This document shows, piece after piece, positions 43,150 to 53,394 of a stretch of 64,000 bases of DNA (the stretch's first letter is position 1; each line of letters begins with the position of its first letter). The DNA comes from Pseudomonas viridiflava (GTDB taxonomy: Bacteria; Pseudomonadota; Gammaproteobacteria; Pseudomonadales; Pseudomonadaceae). The stretch covers positions 62,001 to 126,000 of the forward strand of contig NZ_UWFN01000095.1 in assembly GCF_900602065.1 (NCBI RefSeq). Direction: 5' to 3'. The notes beneath the pieces are model-generated. The model searched no databases. It worked only from the letters and a program-made list of their open reading frames with translations, and was not told the origin of the DNA. Position numbers and translations under genes: made by a program.

Positions 43150-43422
43150 ATGCCCGCTCGTCAAATTACCATTATCAACAAGCTGGGCCTGCACGCCCGC
43201 GCAGCCGCCAAGTTTGTCGGAGTCGCTGGCAAATTCCCCTGCCAGATCCGTGTGGGGCGCTCACCTGAAAGCATGGTTGACGGCAAAAGCATCATGGCAG
43301 TGATGATGCTCGCTGCAGGCAAAGGAACAGACATCCACCTTTCAACCGAAGGCGATCAGGAACAGGCCGCGCTGGATGGTCTGGTTGAGTTGATCAATAA
43401 CAAGTTTGATGAGGGAGAGTAG
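43150..43422 (+). CDS. ptsO: Phosphocarrier protein NPr (PtsO)
   Basis: HPr-like phosphocarrier of the nitrogen PTS. 90 residues: phosphorylated His15 in 'INKLGLHARAAAKFVGVAGK', and Ser47 near 'MVDGKSIMAVMMLAAGKGT', the position equivalent to HPr Ser46. Last gene of the rpoN-to-ptsO set; the following 90 bp lead into an inserted toxin/antitoxin-like pair instead of the fag-sod operon. Confidence 0.96.
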   Translation: MPARQITIINKLGLHARAAAKFVGVAGKFPCQIRVGRSPESMVDGKSIMAVMMLAAGKGTDIHLSTEGDQEQAALDGLVELINNKFDEGE

Positions 43423-43448
43423 AGCGGCGCCCGCGTCAAAAGATTTTC

Positions 43449-43488
43449 TTGACCAGCCCATCTGTCTGCCGCTAAGATTTTTATCTTA
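43449..43488 (+). promoter_or_regulatory. Promoter and overlapping operator of the XRE gene
   Basis: TTGACC (43449-43454) and TAAGAT (43473-43478) are separated by 18 bp. The -10 element is one arm of a palindrome, TAAGAT-TTTT-ATCTTA (43473-43488), and a further TTAGAT follows at about 43492-43497. Such overlapping half-sites fit autorepression by the encoded HTH protein. Confidence 0.65.
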
Positions 43489-43514
43489 AATTTTAGATAT
43501 AAACCGAGGCGATT

Positions 43515-43832
43515 ATGGCTCTCCAATTTCATGAAAGCCCTTTTCATGTCACGCATGATGATGAAACTGCCAGCAAGATGGCCCTCAAAATGGATTTATC
43601 CATATTCATCACTAACTGCCTGAAGCAGTTGAATCTTAAGCAGAGTGAAGCTGCGAAATTGCTTAACCTGACCCAGTCACGGGTGTCAGAACTGGCGAAC
43701 GGCAAGATTGAGAAATTCACTATCGATGCCATGATCGACATGCTTGATTGCCTGGGCTTTCGTGCCAATTTCACCATGTCGAATGCAGGTGCCGAAGCAT
43801 CTCCGCAGATTGTCATTACCAAATCTGCCTAA
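43515..43832 (+). CDS. XRE-family HTH protein, antitoxin-like (HigA2/HTH_37 type)
   Basis: Helix-turn-helix protein like the antitoxin half of type II RelE/HigB modules. 105 residues: N-terminal 'VTHDDETASKMALKMDLSIF', HTH in 'LKQSEAAKLLNLTQSRVSEL' (residues about 41-60), then 'IEKFTIDAMIDMLDCLGFRA'. The start ATG follows GAGG. It lies between ptsO and the fag-sod operon, lower in GC than the neighbours. Instead of sharing an operon with a toxin, it faces a Gp49/HigB-like gene whose stop is 2 bp from its own. Confidence 0.85.
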   Translation: MALQFHESPFHVTHDDETASKMALKMDLSIFITNCLKQLNLKQSEAAKLLNLTQSRVSELANGKIEKFTIDAMIDMLDCLGFRANFTMSNAGAEASPQIVITKSA

Positions 43833-43834
43833 GT

Positions 43835-44179
43835 TTAGTAGCCCATCCCCCGCAACTCACTTTTCAACTGCTTGAATCTCTGCTCCGCAACGGCCATCGC
43901 GTGCCGATCAGTCTTATTGGTGGTTTTCACAAACGAATGTAAAACGACCACCATGTCCGCGTATTTAGCAATGTAGACACAGCGAAATGCGGGGCTGCCG
44001 TTTATGATCAGCTCGACCACACCAGTACCTACTGACTCTGTAAGTTGCTTGATTGCTAGCCGCGGGTCCTGCTCGAACTGAATCCTCCGCAAATCCTTGC
44101 CAAACTCGTCCTGAACATCTTCGGGCAGATTCTTGTACTCCCGCTCAGCGGCAACGCTTACAAAAGCAAACCTTCTCAA
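43835..44179 (-). CDS. RelE/HigB-like toxin (phage-derived Gp49 type)
   Basis: Likely toxin-fold mRNA interferase of the RelE superfamily. 114 residues: 'LPEDVQDEFGKDLRRIQFEQ', 'GVVELIINGSPAFRCVYIAK', 'VVVLHSFVKTTNKTDRHAMA' (the H-x-F-x-K-K-T-type motif of the family, here HSFVKTTNKT) and 'EQRFKQL'. The start appears to be TTG with GAAGG 6 nt upstream; no ATG or GTG is available before the in-frame stop. Convergent with the XRE gene, so the usual co-transcription with an antitoxin is missing. Confidence 0.82.
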   Translation of the reverse strand: MRRFAFVSVAAEREYKNLPEDVQDEFGKDLRRIQFEQDPRLAIKQLTESVGTGVVELIINGSPAFRCVYIAKYADMVVVLHSFVKTTNKTDRHAMAVAEQRFKQLKSELRGMGY

Positions 44180-44386
44180 AAAACACCTTCAGATCGACCT
44201 GGGTTTACGCTTCAAATAAAGACTCTCCGAACAGTTCACACGAAAACCATTCTACTCATGAGGCTCGAAGGAAAAGTCTGCAAAACTCGTGCGCCAGATA
44301 CGAAAAATCCGAAGTCCTCTCGAACTCCGGATTTAGATACTCAGTAATCTGACGTTGGCTCAGAGGTGCTTTAGCAATTCACTACC
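44180..44386. other. Intergenic region with an orphan open stretch and a hairpin
   Basis: On the minus strand about 40 codons are open from 44381 to 44258 ('SQRQITEYLNPEFERTSDFS'), without a clear start, which may be a gene remnant. AAATCCGAAGT/ACTCCGGATTT (44308-44337) forms an 11-bp hairpin with one mismatch. Confidence 0.35.
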
Positions 44387-44731
44387 TTACCCCTTCTTCA
44401 CAAACTCCGACTTCAGCTTCATCGCGCCGATGCCATCGATCTTGCAATCGATGTCGTGATCGCCATCCACCAGGCGGATGTTCTTCACCTTGGTGCCAAC
44501 CTTGACGACCAGCGAAGAGCCTTTGACTTTAAGGTCTTTGATAACGGTGACGGTATCGCCATCCTGAAGGGTATTGCCTACTGAATCCTTGATGACTTTG
44601 ACGTCATCGGCCGCTTCGCTGCTGCCGTCTGCGGACCACTCATGCGCGCATTCCGGGCAGATCAGTTGAGTACCGTCTTCATAGGTGTATTCGGAATTAC
44701 ATTTTGGGCAGGCAGGTAAGCTCACAGACAT
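44387..44731 (-). CDS. PhnA-like zinc-ribbon protein (YjdM family)
   Basis: Small protein of the PhnA/YjdM family; despite the name, a phosphonate role is unproven in most species. 114 residues: zinc ribbon '[20 protein letters not shown]' with a second CxxC ('CPEC'), then the SH3-like C-terminal domain '[20 protein letters not shown]' and '[20 protein letters not shown]'. The ATG at 44731 begins just before the ribbon; an earlier start would add unrelated residues. Same strand as the ZIP transporter upstream. Confidence 0.92.
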   Translation of the reverse strand: MSVSLPACPKCNSEYTYEDGTQLICPECAHEWSADGSSEAADDVKVIKDSVGNTLQDGDTVTVIKDLKVKGSSLVVKVGTKVKNIRLVDGDHDIDCKIDGIGAMKLKSEFVKKG

Positions 44732-44820
44732 TCTCGCGTCGAAGGGTAAAAACCATGGATTATAAGTGGTTTTAGACCTGCGCAGGGGGCGAATGTCACT
44801 TCGCCGCCCTGCCCGCTCCG

Positions 44821-45705
44821 TCAAGCCAGTGCCGTATCCATCACCATCATCAGACAGAACCCGGCGATCAAGCCGAGACTGGCGACTTTATCGTGCCCAT
44901 TACGACGCGATTCGGGGATGATTTCCTGAGTGACCACCAGCAACATGGCACCTGCAGCAAACGCCAGACCTAGCGGCAACAGCAACTCGGCAATCGCCAC
45001 CAGCCACGCGCACAGCAAAGCAAAAACCGGCTCGACCAGCCCTGAAGCAGCACCAATCAGAAATGCCTTGAAGCGCGACATCCCTGCTCCGGCCAGTACC
45101 AGTGCAATGACCAGCCCTTCGGGTACGTCCTGTATCGCGATGCCCATGGCGAGACTGTCGGCGTCGGGCAAACCGCCACCGGCAGACACACCGATAGCCA
45201 TCCCTTCAGGGATGTTATGGGCAATGATCGCGATCACGAACAACCAGATCCGCGGCGCAATCGCAGGCAGCTCTTCACCGCTCAGGGGCGAACCTTTGGA
45301 GACTGTGTGATCAACTATAAACAAGCCCACAGCCCCGAGAAAAATCCCGAAACTGACGAGCCCGCCAGCCCCCCAAGGGGAAAACCCAAGATTTTCAGCA
45401 GCCGCCAGCCCGGGCACGATCAGCGAAAATGCCGTAGCTGCCAGCATCACCCCTGCACCGAAGCCGAGCAAACCGTCGGACACAGAGGCAGGCATGCCTC
45501 TGATGACCAGTACAGGAACAGCGCCCAGTGCGGTCCCCAGAGCACAGATTGCTCCGCCCTCCAGCGCTCGCATCAGGCGCGGCTCAAGATCCAGCCATTC
45601 AAGCGCGTGCGCAACCAGAAGCGCCATACCTGCCAACAGCAGAACCGAACCCAATGCCAGGCGAAACAACCGCCCACTGCTGATGGTGAGTATTTCCGTG
45701 CGCAT
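44821..45705 (-). CDS. ZIP-family divalent metal transporter
   Basis: Predicted inner-membrane importer of Zn2+ or other divalent metals (GufA-like ZIP subgroup). 294 residues with eight hydrophobic segments; metal-site helices show '[17 protein letters not shown]' and '[20 protein letters not shown]', the two HNxPEG/QDxPEG signatures. It follows sodA by 30 bp and is likely the last gene of the Fur-controlled fagA-fumC-orfX-sodA operon; the same gene follows sodA in P. aeruginosa. Supplying Mn2+ to SodA is an attractive but unproven role. Confidence 0.9.
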   Translation of the reverse strand: MRTEILTISSGRLFRLALGSVLLLAGMALLVAHALEWLDLEPRLMRALEGGAICALGTALGAVPVLVIRGMPASVSDGLLGFGAGVMLAATAFSLIVPGLAAAENLGFSPWGAGGLVSFGIFLGAVGLFIVDHTVSKGSPLSGEELPAIAPRIWLFVIAIIAHNIPEGMAIGVSAGGGLPDADSLAMGIAIQDVPEGLVIALVLAGAGMSRFKAFLIGAASGLVEPVFALLCAWLVAIAELLLPLGLAFAAGAMLLVVTQEIIPESRRNGHDKVASLGLIAGFCLMMVMDTALA

Positions 45706-45734
45706 AAACTGCCCTGGATCTGATTATTGGAAGA

Positions 45735-46346
45735 TCAGGCCAGAGCGGCCTGGTAACGCCGGGCAACTTCCGGCCAGTTGACGACGTTGTAGAACGCAGC
45801 GATGTATTCCGGACGGCGGTTCTGATAGAGCAGGTAATACGCGTGCTCCCAAACGTCCAGGCCCAGAATCGGCGTGTTGCCGTTCATGAGAGGGCTGTCC
45901 TGATTACCGCTGCTCTCGACGACCAGTTTTTTCTCCGGTGTCACGCTCAGCCAGGCCCAGCCACTGCCGAAACGAGTCAGCGCCGCTTTGGTAAACGCGT
46001 CCTTGAACTGCTCAAAACCACCCAGTTGCTCGTCAATGGCTTTAGCCAGTGCGCCATCAGGCAAGCCGCCGCCGGTTGGCGCCATGACTGCCCAGAACAA
46101 CGAGTGGTTGGCGTGACCACCACCTTGGTTGATCACTGCCGGGCGCAGCTTCTCAGGCAATTGAGCAACAGCGGCCACCAGCTTTTCGATCGGCCATTCA
46201 GCCCATTCAGTACCCTCGACTGCTGCGTTGAGGTTATTGATGTAGGTCTGGTGATGCTTGCTGTAGTGGATTTCCATGGTCTGCGCATCAATGTGCGGTT
46301 CCAGGGCGTCGTAAGCATATGGCAAGGCAGGCAGGGTAAACGGCAT
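45735..46346 (-). CDS. sodA: Manganese superoxide dismutase
   Basis: Converts superoxide to H2O2 and O2 in the cytoplasm. 203 residues: '[20 protein letters not shown]' with metal-ligand His27 region, '[20 protein letters not shown]', '[20 protein letters not shown]' with Asp and His ligands. '[10 protein letters not shown]' and 'GSGWAWLSV' favour the Mn type. Made under iron starvation here: the operon is under a Fur box, replacing Fe-SOD. The ATG at 46346 ([10 protein letters not shown]) is the family start. Confidence 0.95.
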   Translation of the reverse strand: MPFTLPALPYAYDALEPHIDAQTMEIHYSKHHQTYINNLNAAVEGTEWAEWPIEKLVAAVAQLPEKLRPAVINQGGGHANHSLFWAVMAPTGGGLPDGALAKAIDEQLGGFEQFKDAFTKAALTRFGSGWAWLSVTPEKKLVVESSGNQDSPLMNGNTPILGLDVWEHAYYLLYQNRRPEYIAAFYNVVNWPEVARRYQAALA

Positions 46347-46347
46347 A

Positions 46348-46809
46348 TCAATGTACTCCGTAGAAAAGGCCGGAAGTGGCGGCGGCATTGCGTTGTAATG
46401 ACGAGCGCGAATGCTCGCCGCCACTGTTCAACAGGCGATGGGTGCGCGGGTATTCACCATGCTCACTGATAAAACTCAGCAGCTCGGCGTAGGTTTTACT
46501 GCTGTGGCGCAAGGCAGCCTGGCGCAGCGCTGGCGGTAAGCGCTGCTCTTGCATGACCCGCAGCAGGTGCTGATGGATCGCGCACAGGTACTCTGCGCTT
46601 TCCTCCGGCTGACCCAGACTCAAATGCAGGTCAGCGAGGTTGTGATGGGAAATGACGCAAGCGGCCACCGCTTCGTCGGGGTTGGGCCAGCGCTCGAACA
46701 ACACCTGAGCCAACGCCAGCGCCTGCAAATACAACTCGCGGGCGTCAACCAGCTCACCGAGATTGAAACAGCGATTGGCTTTTTCGATTGTGCGTTTCCA
46801 ATGCTCCAT
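46348..46809 (-). CDS. Conserved protein of the fag-fum-sod operon (OrfX), TPR-like
   Basis: Function unknown. Occupies the position called orfX between fumC and sodA in P. aeruginosa. 153 residues, mostly helical, with helix pairs resembling tetratricopeptides ('[20 protein letters not shown]', '[20 protein letters not shown]', '[20 protein letters not shown]'). The start ATG at 46809 ([10 protein letters not shown]) follows fumC after 30 bp; the stop abuts sodA. Iron-starvation expression is inferred from the operon. Confidence 0.85.
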   Translation of the reverse strand: MEHWKRTIEKANRCFNLGELVDARELYLQALALAQVLFERWPNPDEAVAACVISHHNLADLHLSLGQPEESAEYLCAIHQHLLRVMQEQRLPPALRQAALRHSSKTYAELLSFISEHGEYPRTHRLLNSGGEHSRSSLQRNAAATSGLFYGVH

Positions 46810-46839
46810 GGCGCGACTCCTCAAGCGATGGCCGACAGG

Positions 46840-48208
<1,369 letters not shown>

Positions 48209-48216
<8 letters not shown>

Positions 48217-48607
48217 CGGAGTTTCCTTGCACCAGTTCAGTGAGAGAGATCGAGGGCTGCAGCAGGCATGTCGCCAATTGCCAGGTACAGGCCTGCCAGC
48301 GTTGTTGGTCGGCCGCGCAATTGATCAGGGCCTTGAGATCACGTAACGGACGCCAGGCCTGATCGACGCACAAACAGCGCCAATGCCAGGGCAGAACCGT
48401 ATCGCGAGCGGTATCGATGAGCAGTCGAAAGGAGGTTTCAGCAATCATTCGCTGAGGCGTGGCGGTAAATCGCGCCAGGTAACGGCCTTCGGCCAGGTAA
48501 CGATCAATCAGCCGTGGTTCGTCAGGCTCAAGGGCACAACGAATTCTGAAACTCATCCCGCGCCAGTTTTCGAGGTGCGCAGGAAGCGCGTGCAAAACAG
48601 GACCCAT
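48209..48607 (-). CDS. fagA: Fur-associated gene FagA
   Basis: First gene of the fagA-fumC-orfX-sodA operon described in P. aeruginosa; molecular function unknown. 132 residues: 'ENWRGMSFRIRCALEPDEPR', 'YLAEGRYLARFTATPQRMIA', 'LPWHWRCLCVDQAWRPLRDL', 'QPSISLTELVQG'; Trp-, Cys- and His-rich in the middle. The ATG at 48607 is used because conserved-looking text starts before the internal ATG at 48556; the latter remains possible. A Fur box lies 17 bp upstream. Confidence 0.85.
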
Positions 48608-48623
48608 GACCACGGCTCATCTA

Positions 48624-48659
48624 GATAATGATATTCATTATTAAATGATATTGAGAATC
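48624..48659 (-). promoter_or_regulatory. Fur box controlling fagA-fumC-orfX-sodA
   Basis: GATAATGATATTCATTATT (48624-48642) matches 17 of 19 bases of the Fur consensus palindrome. A second, weaker site (AATGATATTGAGAATC, 48644-48659) follows, so two Fur dimers may bind. It predicts derepression under iron starvation. Confidence 0.88.
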
Positions 48660-48727
48660 AAAACAACCGTAGAGGGTGAAGGGATTTAGAGGGGGGAGGA
48701 AAATAATTATCGGAGCGGCATGTTTTT

Positions 48728-48816
48728 TGTGGGAGCTGAGCTTGCTCGCGATAAGGCTGGACACGTTTCACTTCAGATCGCATCCAGCCTTATCGCGAGC
48801 AAGCTCAGCTCCCACA
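48728..48816. repeat. Palindromic repeat, family C (34-bp perfect arms)
   Basis: Arms 48728-48761 and 48783-48816 are perfect complements over 34 bp and start with TGTGGGAGCTGAGCTTGCTC. The same family is present at 22474-22548. Located between fagA and pmbA. Confidence 0.9.
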
Positions 48817-48848
48817 GAGACAAAGGTGGGGGGCGACAGCTTTTTGTA

Positions 48849-50195
48849 TCAGCTACCGGCGACGGTCATCCGTTCGATCAGCACCGAGCCCGTGCGGATG
48901 TTGCTGCGCAATTCGAGGTCGCTGCCTACGGCGACGATTTGTTTGAACATGTCGCGCATGTTGCCGGCAATGGTCACCTCTTGAACGGGGAACTGGATCT
49001 CGCCGTTCTCGACCCAGAAACCAGCTGCACCGCGGGAATAATCGCCCGTCACCATGTTCAGACCGCTGCCCATCAGCTCGGTGACCAGCAACCCGCGGCC
49101 CATTCGTCGAATCAGCGCCGCCTGGTCCTCAGTACCATGAGTGACGAACAGATTGTGCACACCGCCAGCGTTCGCGGTACTTGGCAAACCCAGTTTACGG
49201 CCCGAATAGGTGCTGAGAATGTATGAGACCAATTCGCCATTTTCGACGAATGGCTTGGCATAAGTGGCCAGGCCATCACCGTCGAACGCCGAACTGCCCA
49301 TGGCGCGCATCAAGTGAGGACGCTCATCAATGGTCAGCCATTCGGGAAACAGTCGCTGACCGATGGAGCCCTCCAGGAACGATGACTTGCGGTACAGATT
49401 GCCGCCAGAAATCGCCCCGAGGAAACTGCCGAACAATCCGCCAGCCAGCTCGGCCGAGAACAGCACCGGCACTTCGCACGTCGGCACAGGACGCGCGCCC
49501 AGGCGGCTGGCCGCCCGCTCGGCAGCTTTACGACCGACGCTCTTTGGATCGGCCAGCAACTCACCCTGGCGACTGACGTCATACCAGTAATCGCGCTGCA
49601 TCTGGCCTTCGCCTTCAGCAATCATCACGCAACTCAAACTGTGACGGGTCGACGCGTAGCCGCCGATAAACCCGTGGCTGTTGCCGTACACGCGGCAGCC
49701 CTGGTGAGTATTGAGCGTCGTACCATCGGCATTCTTGATCCGGCTATCCGCATCGAAGGCGGCTGCTTCGCAGATCAGCGCTTTTTCGATTGCCTGCTCT
49801 GGCGAGATATCCCAGGCATGAAACAGATCAAAATCCTGCTGTTCTCTTGCCATCAATGCAGCATCGGCCAACCCTGAGCTTTCGTCTTCAGAGGTGTGTT
49901 TGGCGATTGCGAGCGCAGCAGCGACGGTTTCACGAATCGCGTCAGCACCACTCGCCGAGGTGCTGGCCGAACCTTTGCGCTGGCCTACATACAAGGTAAT
50001 GCCGAAACCCTGGTCACGATTGAATTCGACGGTTTCCACTTCGCGCTGACGAACCGAGGTCGACAGACCCTGCTCCAGCGACACAGCAACCTCGCAGGCA
50101 CTGGCACCCTGACGCCTGGCTTCGGCAATGATTTGTTCGACTTGTTCTTGCAGTGCGGGCAAGGCCTGTGGGCCGACGCTTTGTGATGCACTCAT
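48849..50195 (-). CDS. pmbA: Metalloprotease PmbA (TldE)
   Basis: Partner of TldD in the TldD/TldE heterodimer that degrades unfolded peptides and matures microcin-type peptides. 448 residues: 'VEQIIAEARRQGASACEVAV' at the N-terminus, 'TVEFNRDQGFGITLYVGQRK', 'LFSAELAGGLFGSFLGAISG', and C-terminal 'TGDYSRGAAGFWVENGEIQF'. It lacks the HExxxH zinc motif, as expected for the E subunit. The ATG at 50195 has GGAG upstream. Divergent from darP. Confidence 0.95.
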   Translation of the reverse strand: MSASQSVGPQALPALQEQVEQIIAEARRQGASACEVAVSLEQGLSTSVRQREVETVEFNRDQGFGITLYVGQRKGSASTSASGADAIRETVAAALAIAKHTSEDESSGLADAALMAREQQDFDLFHAWDISPEQAIEKALICEAAAFDADSRIKNADGTTLNTHQGCRVYGNSHGFIGGYASTRHSLSCVMIAEGEGQMQRDYWYDVSRQGELLADPKSVGRKAAERAASRLGARPVPTCEVPVLFSAELAGGLFGSFLGAISGGNLYRKSSFLEGSIGQRLFPEWLTIDERPHLMRAMGSSAFDGDGLATYAKPFVENGELVSYILSTYSGRKLGLPSTANAGGVHNLFVTHGTEDQAALIRRMGRGLLVTELMGSGLNMVTGDYSRGAAGFWVENGEIQFPVQEVTIAGNMRDMFKQIVAVGSDLELRSNIRTGSVLIERMTVAGS

Positions 50196-50302
50196 GACTT
50201 TCTCCATCAAATTCTGCTTTCGGCACGAGCCGAATACCGAGTGGGCCGGACAAGAGGCCCCTGACTGGTTATCATGGCGGCGTTTATTTGCGGACTGCCC
50301 CC

Positions 50303-50824
50303 ATGGTTGATTCTTACGACGACTCCCTCGACGGGGAGAAAAGCAAAACCCAGGTCAAACGCGAGCTGCATGCTCTGGTTGAACTTGGCGAGCGTCTTGT
50401 GTCGCTCAAACCCGACCTGCTGAACAAGCTGCCTTTGACCGATCCGCTGCGCAGAGCCTTGGCCGATGCGCCCAAGCACACGGCTCATATCGCACGCAAA
50501 CGGCATATTCAGTTCATCGGCAAGCTGATGCGCGATCAGGATCTGGACGCCATTCTGGTGCTTCTCGATCAACTCGATGCCTCCACTCGCCAATACAACG
50601 AACGTTTTCACGGCCTGGAACGCTGGCGTGATCGCCTGATCGCCGGTGATGACGGCGTCCTCGAAACGTTTGTTGCTGAATATCCGGAAGCGGATCGTCA
50701 GCAACTGCGTTCTTTGATCCGTCAGGCTCAACACGAGCTGGCCCATAACAAGGCACCCGCTTCGAGCCGCAAAATCTTCAAATACATCCGTGAGCTGGAC
50801 GAGAAACAACGCGGTTTGCGTTGA
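50303..50824 (+). CDS. darP: Ribosome biogenesis factor DarP (YjgA)
   Basis: 50S-associated protein of the DUF615/YjgA family that acts in late large-subunit assembly. 173 residues, family size, highly charged and helical: '[20 protein letters not shown]', '[20 protein letters not shown]', '[20 protein letters not shown]', '[20 protein letters not shown]'. The ATG at 50303 is chosen; an upstream TTG is unlikely. Between the pmbA and tldD genes, as in many Pseudomonas. Confidence 0.95.
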   Translation: MVDSYDDSLDGEKSKTQVKRELHALVELGERLVSLKPDLLNKLPLTDPLRRALADAPKHTAHIARKRHIQFIGKLMRDQDLDAILVLLDQLDASTRQYNERFHGLERWRDRLIAGDDGVLETFVAEYPEADRQQLRSLIRQAQHELAHNKAPASSRKIFKYIRELDEKQRGLR

Positions 50825-50852
50825 TTCCTGCGTCACACTACGGGTCCGGCTT

Positions 50853-50906
50853 CTGTGGGACCGGCTTTAGCCGGGAATAAATCCCCAGTTGAAGCCGGTC
50901 CCGCAG
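50853..50906. repeat. Palindromic repeat, family D (short GTGGGACCGGCTT element)
   Basis: CTGTGGGACCGGCTTT (50853-50868) pairs with GAAGCCGGTCCCGCAG (50891-50906) with a few mismatches. It lies between the convergent darP and tldD genes. Confidence 0.75.
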
Positions 50907-50916
50907 ATTCACCTCA

Positions 50917-52356
50917 TCAACCGCCTGTGCCGCCTACCGTGATCGCATCGATCTTCAGGGTCGGCTGACCCACGCCCACTGGAACCGACTGGCCATCTTT
51001 GCCACAGGTACCGACGCCACTGTCCAGCGACAGATCATTACCCACCATCGACACCTTGCTCATGGCCTCAGGCCCGTTACCAATCAAGGTTGCACCTTTG
51101 ACCGGCGCGGTAATTTTGCCGTCTTCGATCAGGTACGCTTCGCTGGTTGAAAACACGAACTTGCCGCTGGTGATATCGACCTGACCGCCGCCCAGATTCG
51201 CGCAATAAATGCCGCGTTTTACCGACGCAATAATTTCCTGCGGATCGCTCTGTCCACCCAGCATGTAAGTGTTGGTCATGCGCGGCATGGGTAGATGCGC
51301 ATAGGACTCACGACGCCCGTTGCCGGTACGCGCCACGCCCATCAGGCGTGCATTGAGCTTGTCCTGCATGTAACCCTTGAGTACGCCGTTTTCAATCAGC
51401 GTGGTGCATTCGGTTGGCGTGCCTTCATCATCGACGCTCAACGAACCACGACGTCCGGCGAGGGTGCCGTCGTCGACGATGGTGCAAAGCTTTGAAGCAA
51501 CCATCTCGCCCATACGGCCGCTGTAAGCCGAACTGCCTTTGCGATTGAAGTCGCCTTCCAGACCATGGCCGACCGCCTCATGCAGCAGAACGCCGGACCA
51601 ACCAGACCCTAGAACCACAGGCAGCGTGCCCGCCGGAGCAGGAATCGCTTCGAGATTGACCAGCGCCTGGCGCAGCGCTTCCCGCGCATAGCCCATGGCG
51701 CGGTCCTCGTTGAGGAAATAACGGTAATCGGTACGTCCGCCGCCGCCATGGCCGCCACGCTCGCGACGCCCGTTCTGCTCAACGATCACACTGACGTTGA
51801 AACGCACCAGAGGCCGTACATCTGCCGCCAGACCACCATCGGTGGAAGCCACAAGAATCCGCTCCCAAACCCCGGCCATGCTCACTGTGACTTGCTGAAT
51901 GCGAGAGTCCAGCGCACGGGTCGCGACGTCGATACGCTTCAACAGCTCAACTTTCTCGGCGCGGGTCAGGACCTCCAGCGGATTGTCCGGCGCGTACAAC
52001 TGGGCCACATCCTGAGACGTGAACGCCTGCACGGTGCCATTCTGACCGGCCCGAGAAATCGAACGAGCCGCGCGAGCCGCAGTGCTCAGTGCTTCCTGCG
52101 TGATCGCATTGCTGTAGGCAAAGCCGGTTTTCTCACCGGACTGGGCGCGTACACCAACACCCTGGTCGAGGTTGAAGCTGCCTTCTTTAACGATGCCGTC
52201 TTCCAGAGACCAGGACTCAGAAATCTGCCCCTGGAAATACAGGTCAGCAGCATCGATACCCGGACCCGCCAGCTCACCCAGCACCGACTGCAGGCTGTCG
52301 AGGTTCAAGCCGCCGGGAGCCAGAAGGTGTTCGCTGACAGAGGACAAGTCGCTCAT
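50917..52356 (-). CDS. tldD: Metalloprotease TldD
   Basis: Catalytic subunit of the TldD/E protease. 479 residues; zinc-binding HExxxH motif in '[20 protein letters not shown]' near residue 257, with '[20 protein letters not shown]', '[20 protein letters not shown]' and '[20 protein letters not shown]'. The ATG at 52356 has GGAG 5 nt upstream, just past the nitrilase stop; a GTG two codons upstream is less likely. Same strand as the nitrilase and yhdP. Confidence 0.96.
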   Translation of the reverse strand: MSDLSSVSEHLLAPGGLNLDSLQSVLGELAGPGIDAADLYFQGQISESWSLEDGIVKEGSFNLDQGVGVRAQSGEKTGFAYSNAITQEALSTAARAARSISRAGQNGTVQAFTSQDVAQLYAPDNPLEVLTRAEKVELLKRIDVATRALDSRIQQVTVSMAGVWERILVASTDGGLAADVRPLVRFNVSVIVEQNGRRERGGHGGGGRTDYRYFLNEDRAMGYAREALRQALVNLEAIPAPAGTLPVVLGSGWSGVLLHEAVGHGLEGDFNRKGSSAYSGRMGEMVASKLCTIVDDGTLAGRRGSLSVDDEGTPTECTTLIENGVLKGYMQDKLNARLMGVARTGNGRRESYAHLPMPRMTNTYMLGGQSDPQEIIASVKRGIYCANLGGGQVDITSGKFVFSTSEAYLIEDGKITAPVKGATLIGNGPEAMSKVSMVGNDLSLDSGVGTCGKDGQSVPVGVGQPTLKIDAITVGGTGG

Positions 52357-52358
52357 AT

Positions 52359-53210
52359 TCACTCCGAGGTCTGCACAGGCCGCACGGCGTCCTGCGTAAA
52401 AAATCGCCGGTGACTGGACACCGGCATCCGCGCCCGTATGGACGCCTGTTCTTCATTGTCTCGCGTGGCCAGCAGCACCGCTTCACCCTGTGCCTGCTCG
52501 GCCAGCACTCGTCCCCAAGGGTCGACGATTGCCGCATGCCCATAAGTTTCCCGGGGCCCCGGATGGACCCCGCCCTGCGCGGCCGCCAGCAGGTAGCACT
52601 GAGTTTCAATAGCACGCGCACGGATCAGAATGTCCCAATGCGCTGCGCCCGTCACTGCGGTGAAGGCGGACGGCGCAGTAATCAATTCGGCACCTGCTTC
52701 TCGCAGGGCGGTGTACAGCTCAGGAAAGCGCAAGTCGTAACACACGCTTAACCCCAATCGGCCTACGGGCGTATCGACGACCACCACATTGCTGCCGTGA
52801 GCATAGTCGTCAGACTCCCGATACCGTCCACGGCTGTCAGCAACATCCACATCAAACAAATGTAGCTTGTCGTAGCGCGCCACTTGTTCGCCGTGCTCAT
52901 CAATCAATAGCGAGCACGCCGTGATTTTGCCGTCAGGCTGAGCGCTTGGCGGCAGCGGCACGGTGCCAGCAACTATCCATAACCTGAGGTCGCGGGCGGC
53001 AAGTTTCAACCATGGCAGGATAGGCCCTTGCCCCAAAGCCTCGGCGCGGCCAATCTCCGCGGCGTCGCGCCGCCCCATCGCAGCAAAGTTTTCCGGCAAT
53101 ACTGCCAGACGCGCGCCAGAGGCTGCGGCCTGTTCCAGCAAGCCCCGGGCCTGAGCCAGATTGCCCAGTACATCGCTCTGGCTAACCATTTGAATCACGG
53201 CAAACGACAC
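52359..53210 (-). CDS. Carbon-nitrogen hydrolase (nitrilase superfamily)
   Basis: Predicted amidase, perhaps NIT1-type deaminated glutathione amidase. 283 residues with the full Glu-Lys-Cys triad: Glu in '[15 protein letters not shown]', Lys in '[11 protein letters not shown]', Cys in '[20 protein letters not shown]'. The start is GTG, with GAGGAG 8 nt upstream. Followed by tldD after 2 bp. The order yhdP-nitrilase-tldD is widespread in gammaproteobacteria. Confidence 0.93.
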   Translation of the reverse strand: MSFAVIQMVSQSDVLGNLAQARGLLEQAAASGARLAVLPENFAAMGRRDAAEIGRAEALGQGPILPWLKLAARDLRLWIVAGTVPLPPSAQPDGKITACSLLIDEHGEQVARYDKLHLFDVDVADSRGRYRESDDYAHGSNVVVVDTPVGRLGLSVCYDLRFPELYTALREAGAELITAPSAFTAVTGAAHWDILIRARAIETQCYLLAAAQGGVHPGPRETYGHAAIVDPWGRVLAEQAQGEAVLLATRDNEEQASIRARMPVSSHRRFFTQDAVRPVQTSE

Positions 53211-53264
53211 GGCGGCTTCTCCTCAAACAATACGCAACCACCTGAACCGGAATACTTTTTCGCT

Positions 53265-53355
53265 GTAGGAGCTGACGAGCACCGCGAGGCTGCGATAGCG
53301 GTCCACCTGATACACCGCTATCGCAGCCTCGCGGTGCTCGTCAGCTCCTACAGAA
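53265..53355. repeat. Palindromic repeat, family B long variant (40-bp perfect arms)
   Basis: Arms 53265-53304 and 53316-53355 are complementary over 40 bp, starting CTGTAGGAGCTGACGAGCAC. It shares the ends and the inner ACACCGC...TCGCAGCC part with the elements at 16593 and 27948. Located between yhdP and the nitrilase gene. Confidence 0.9.
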
Positions 53356-53394
53356 TCTTCCGGCGCTTGAACGGTCACTGTACTCCATAGCGCC

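Noticed and set aside
50153..50302. Operon read-through from darP into pmbA
   Set aside because: The two genes are divergent, so no shared transcript is possible.
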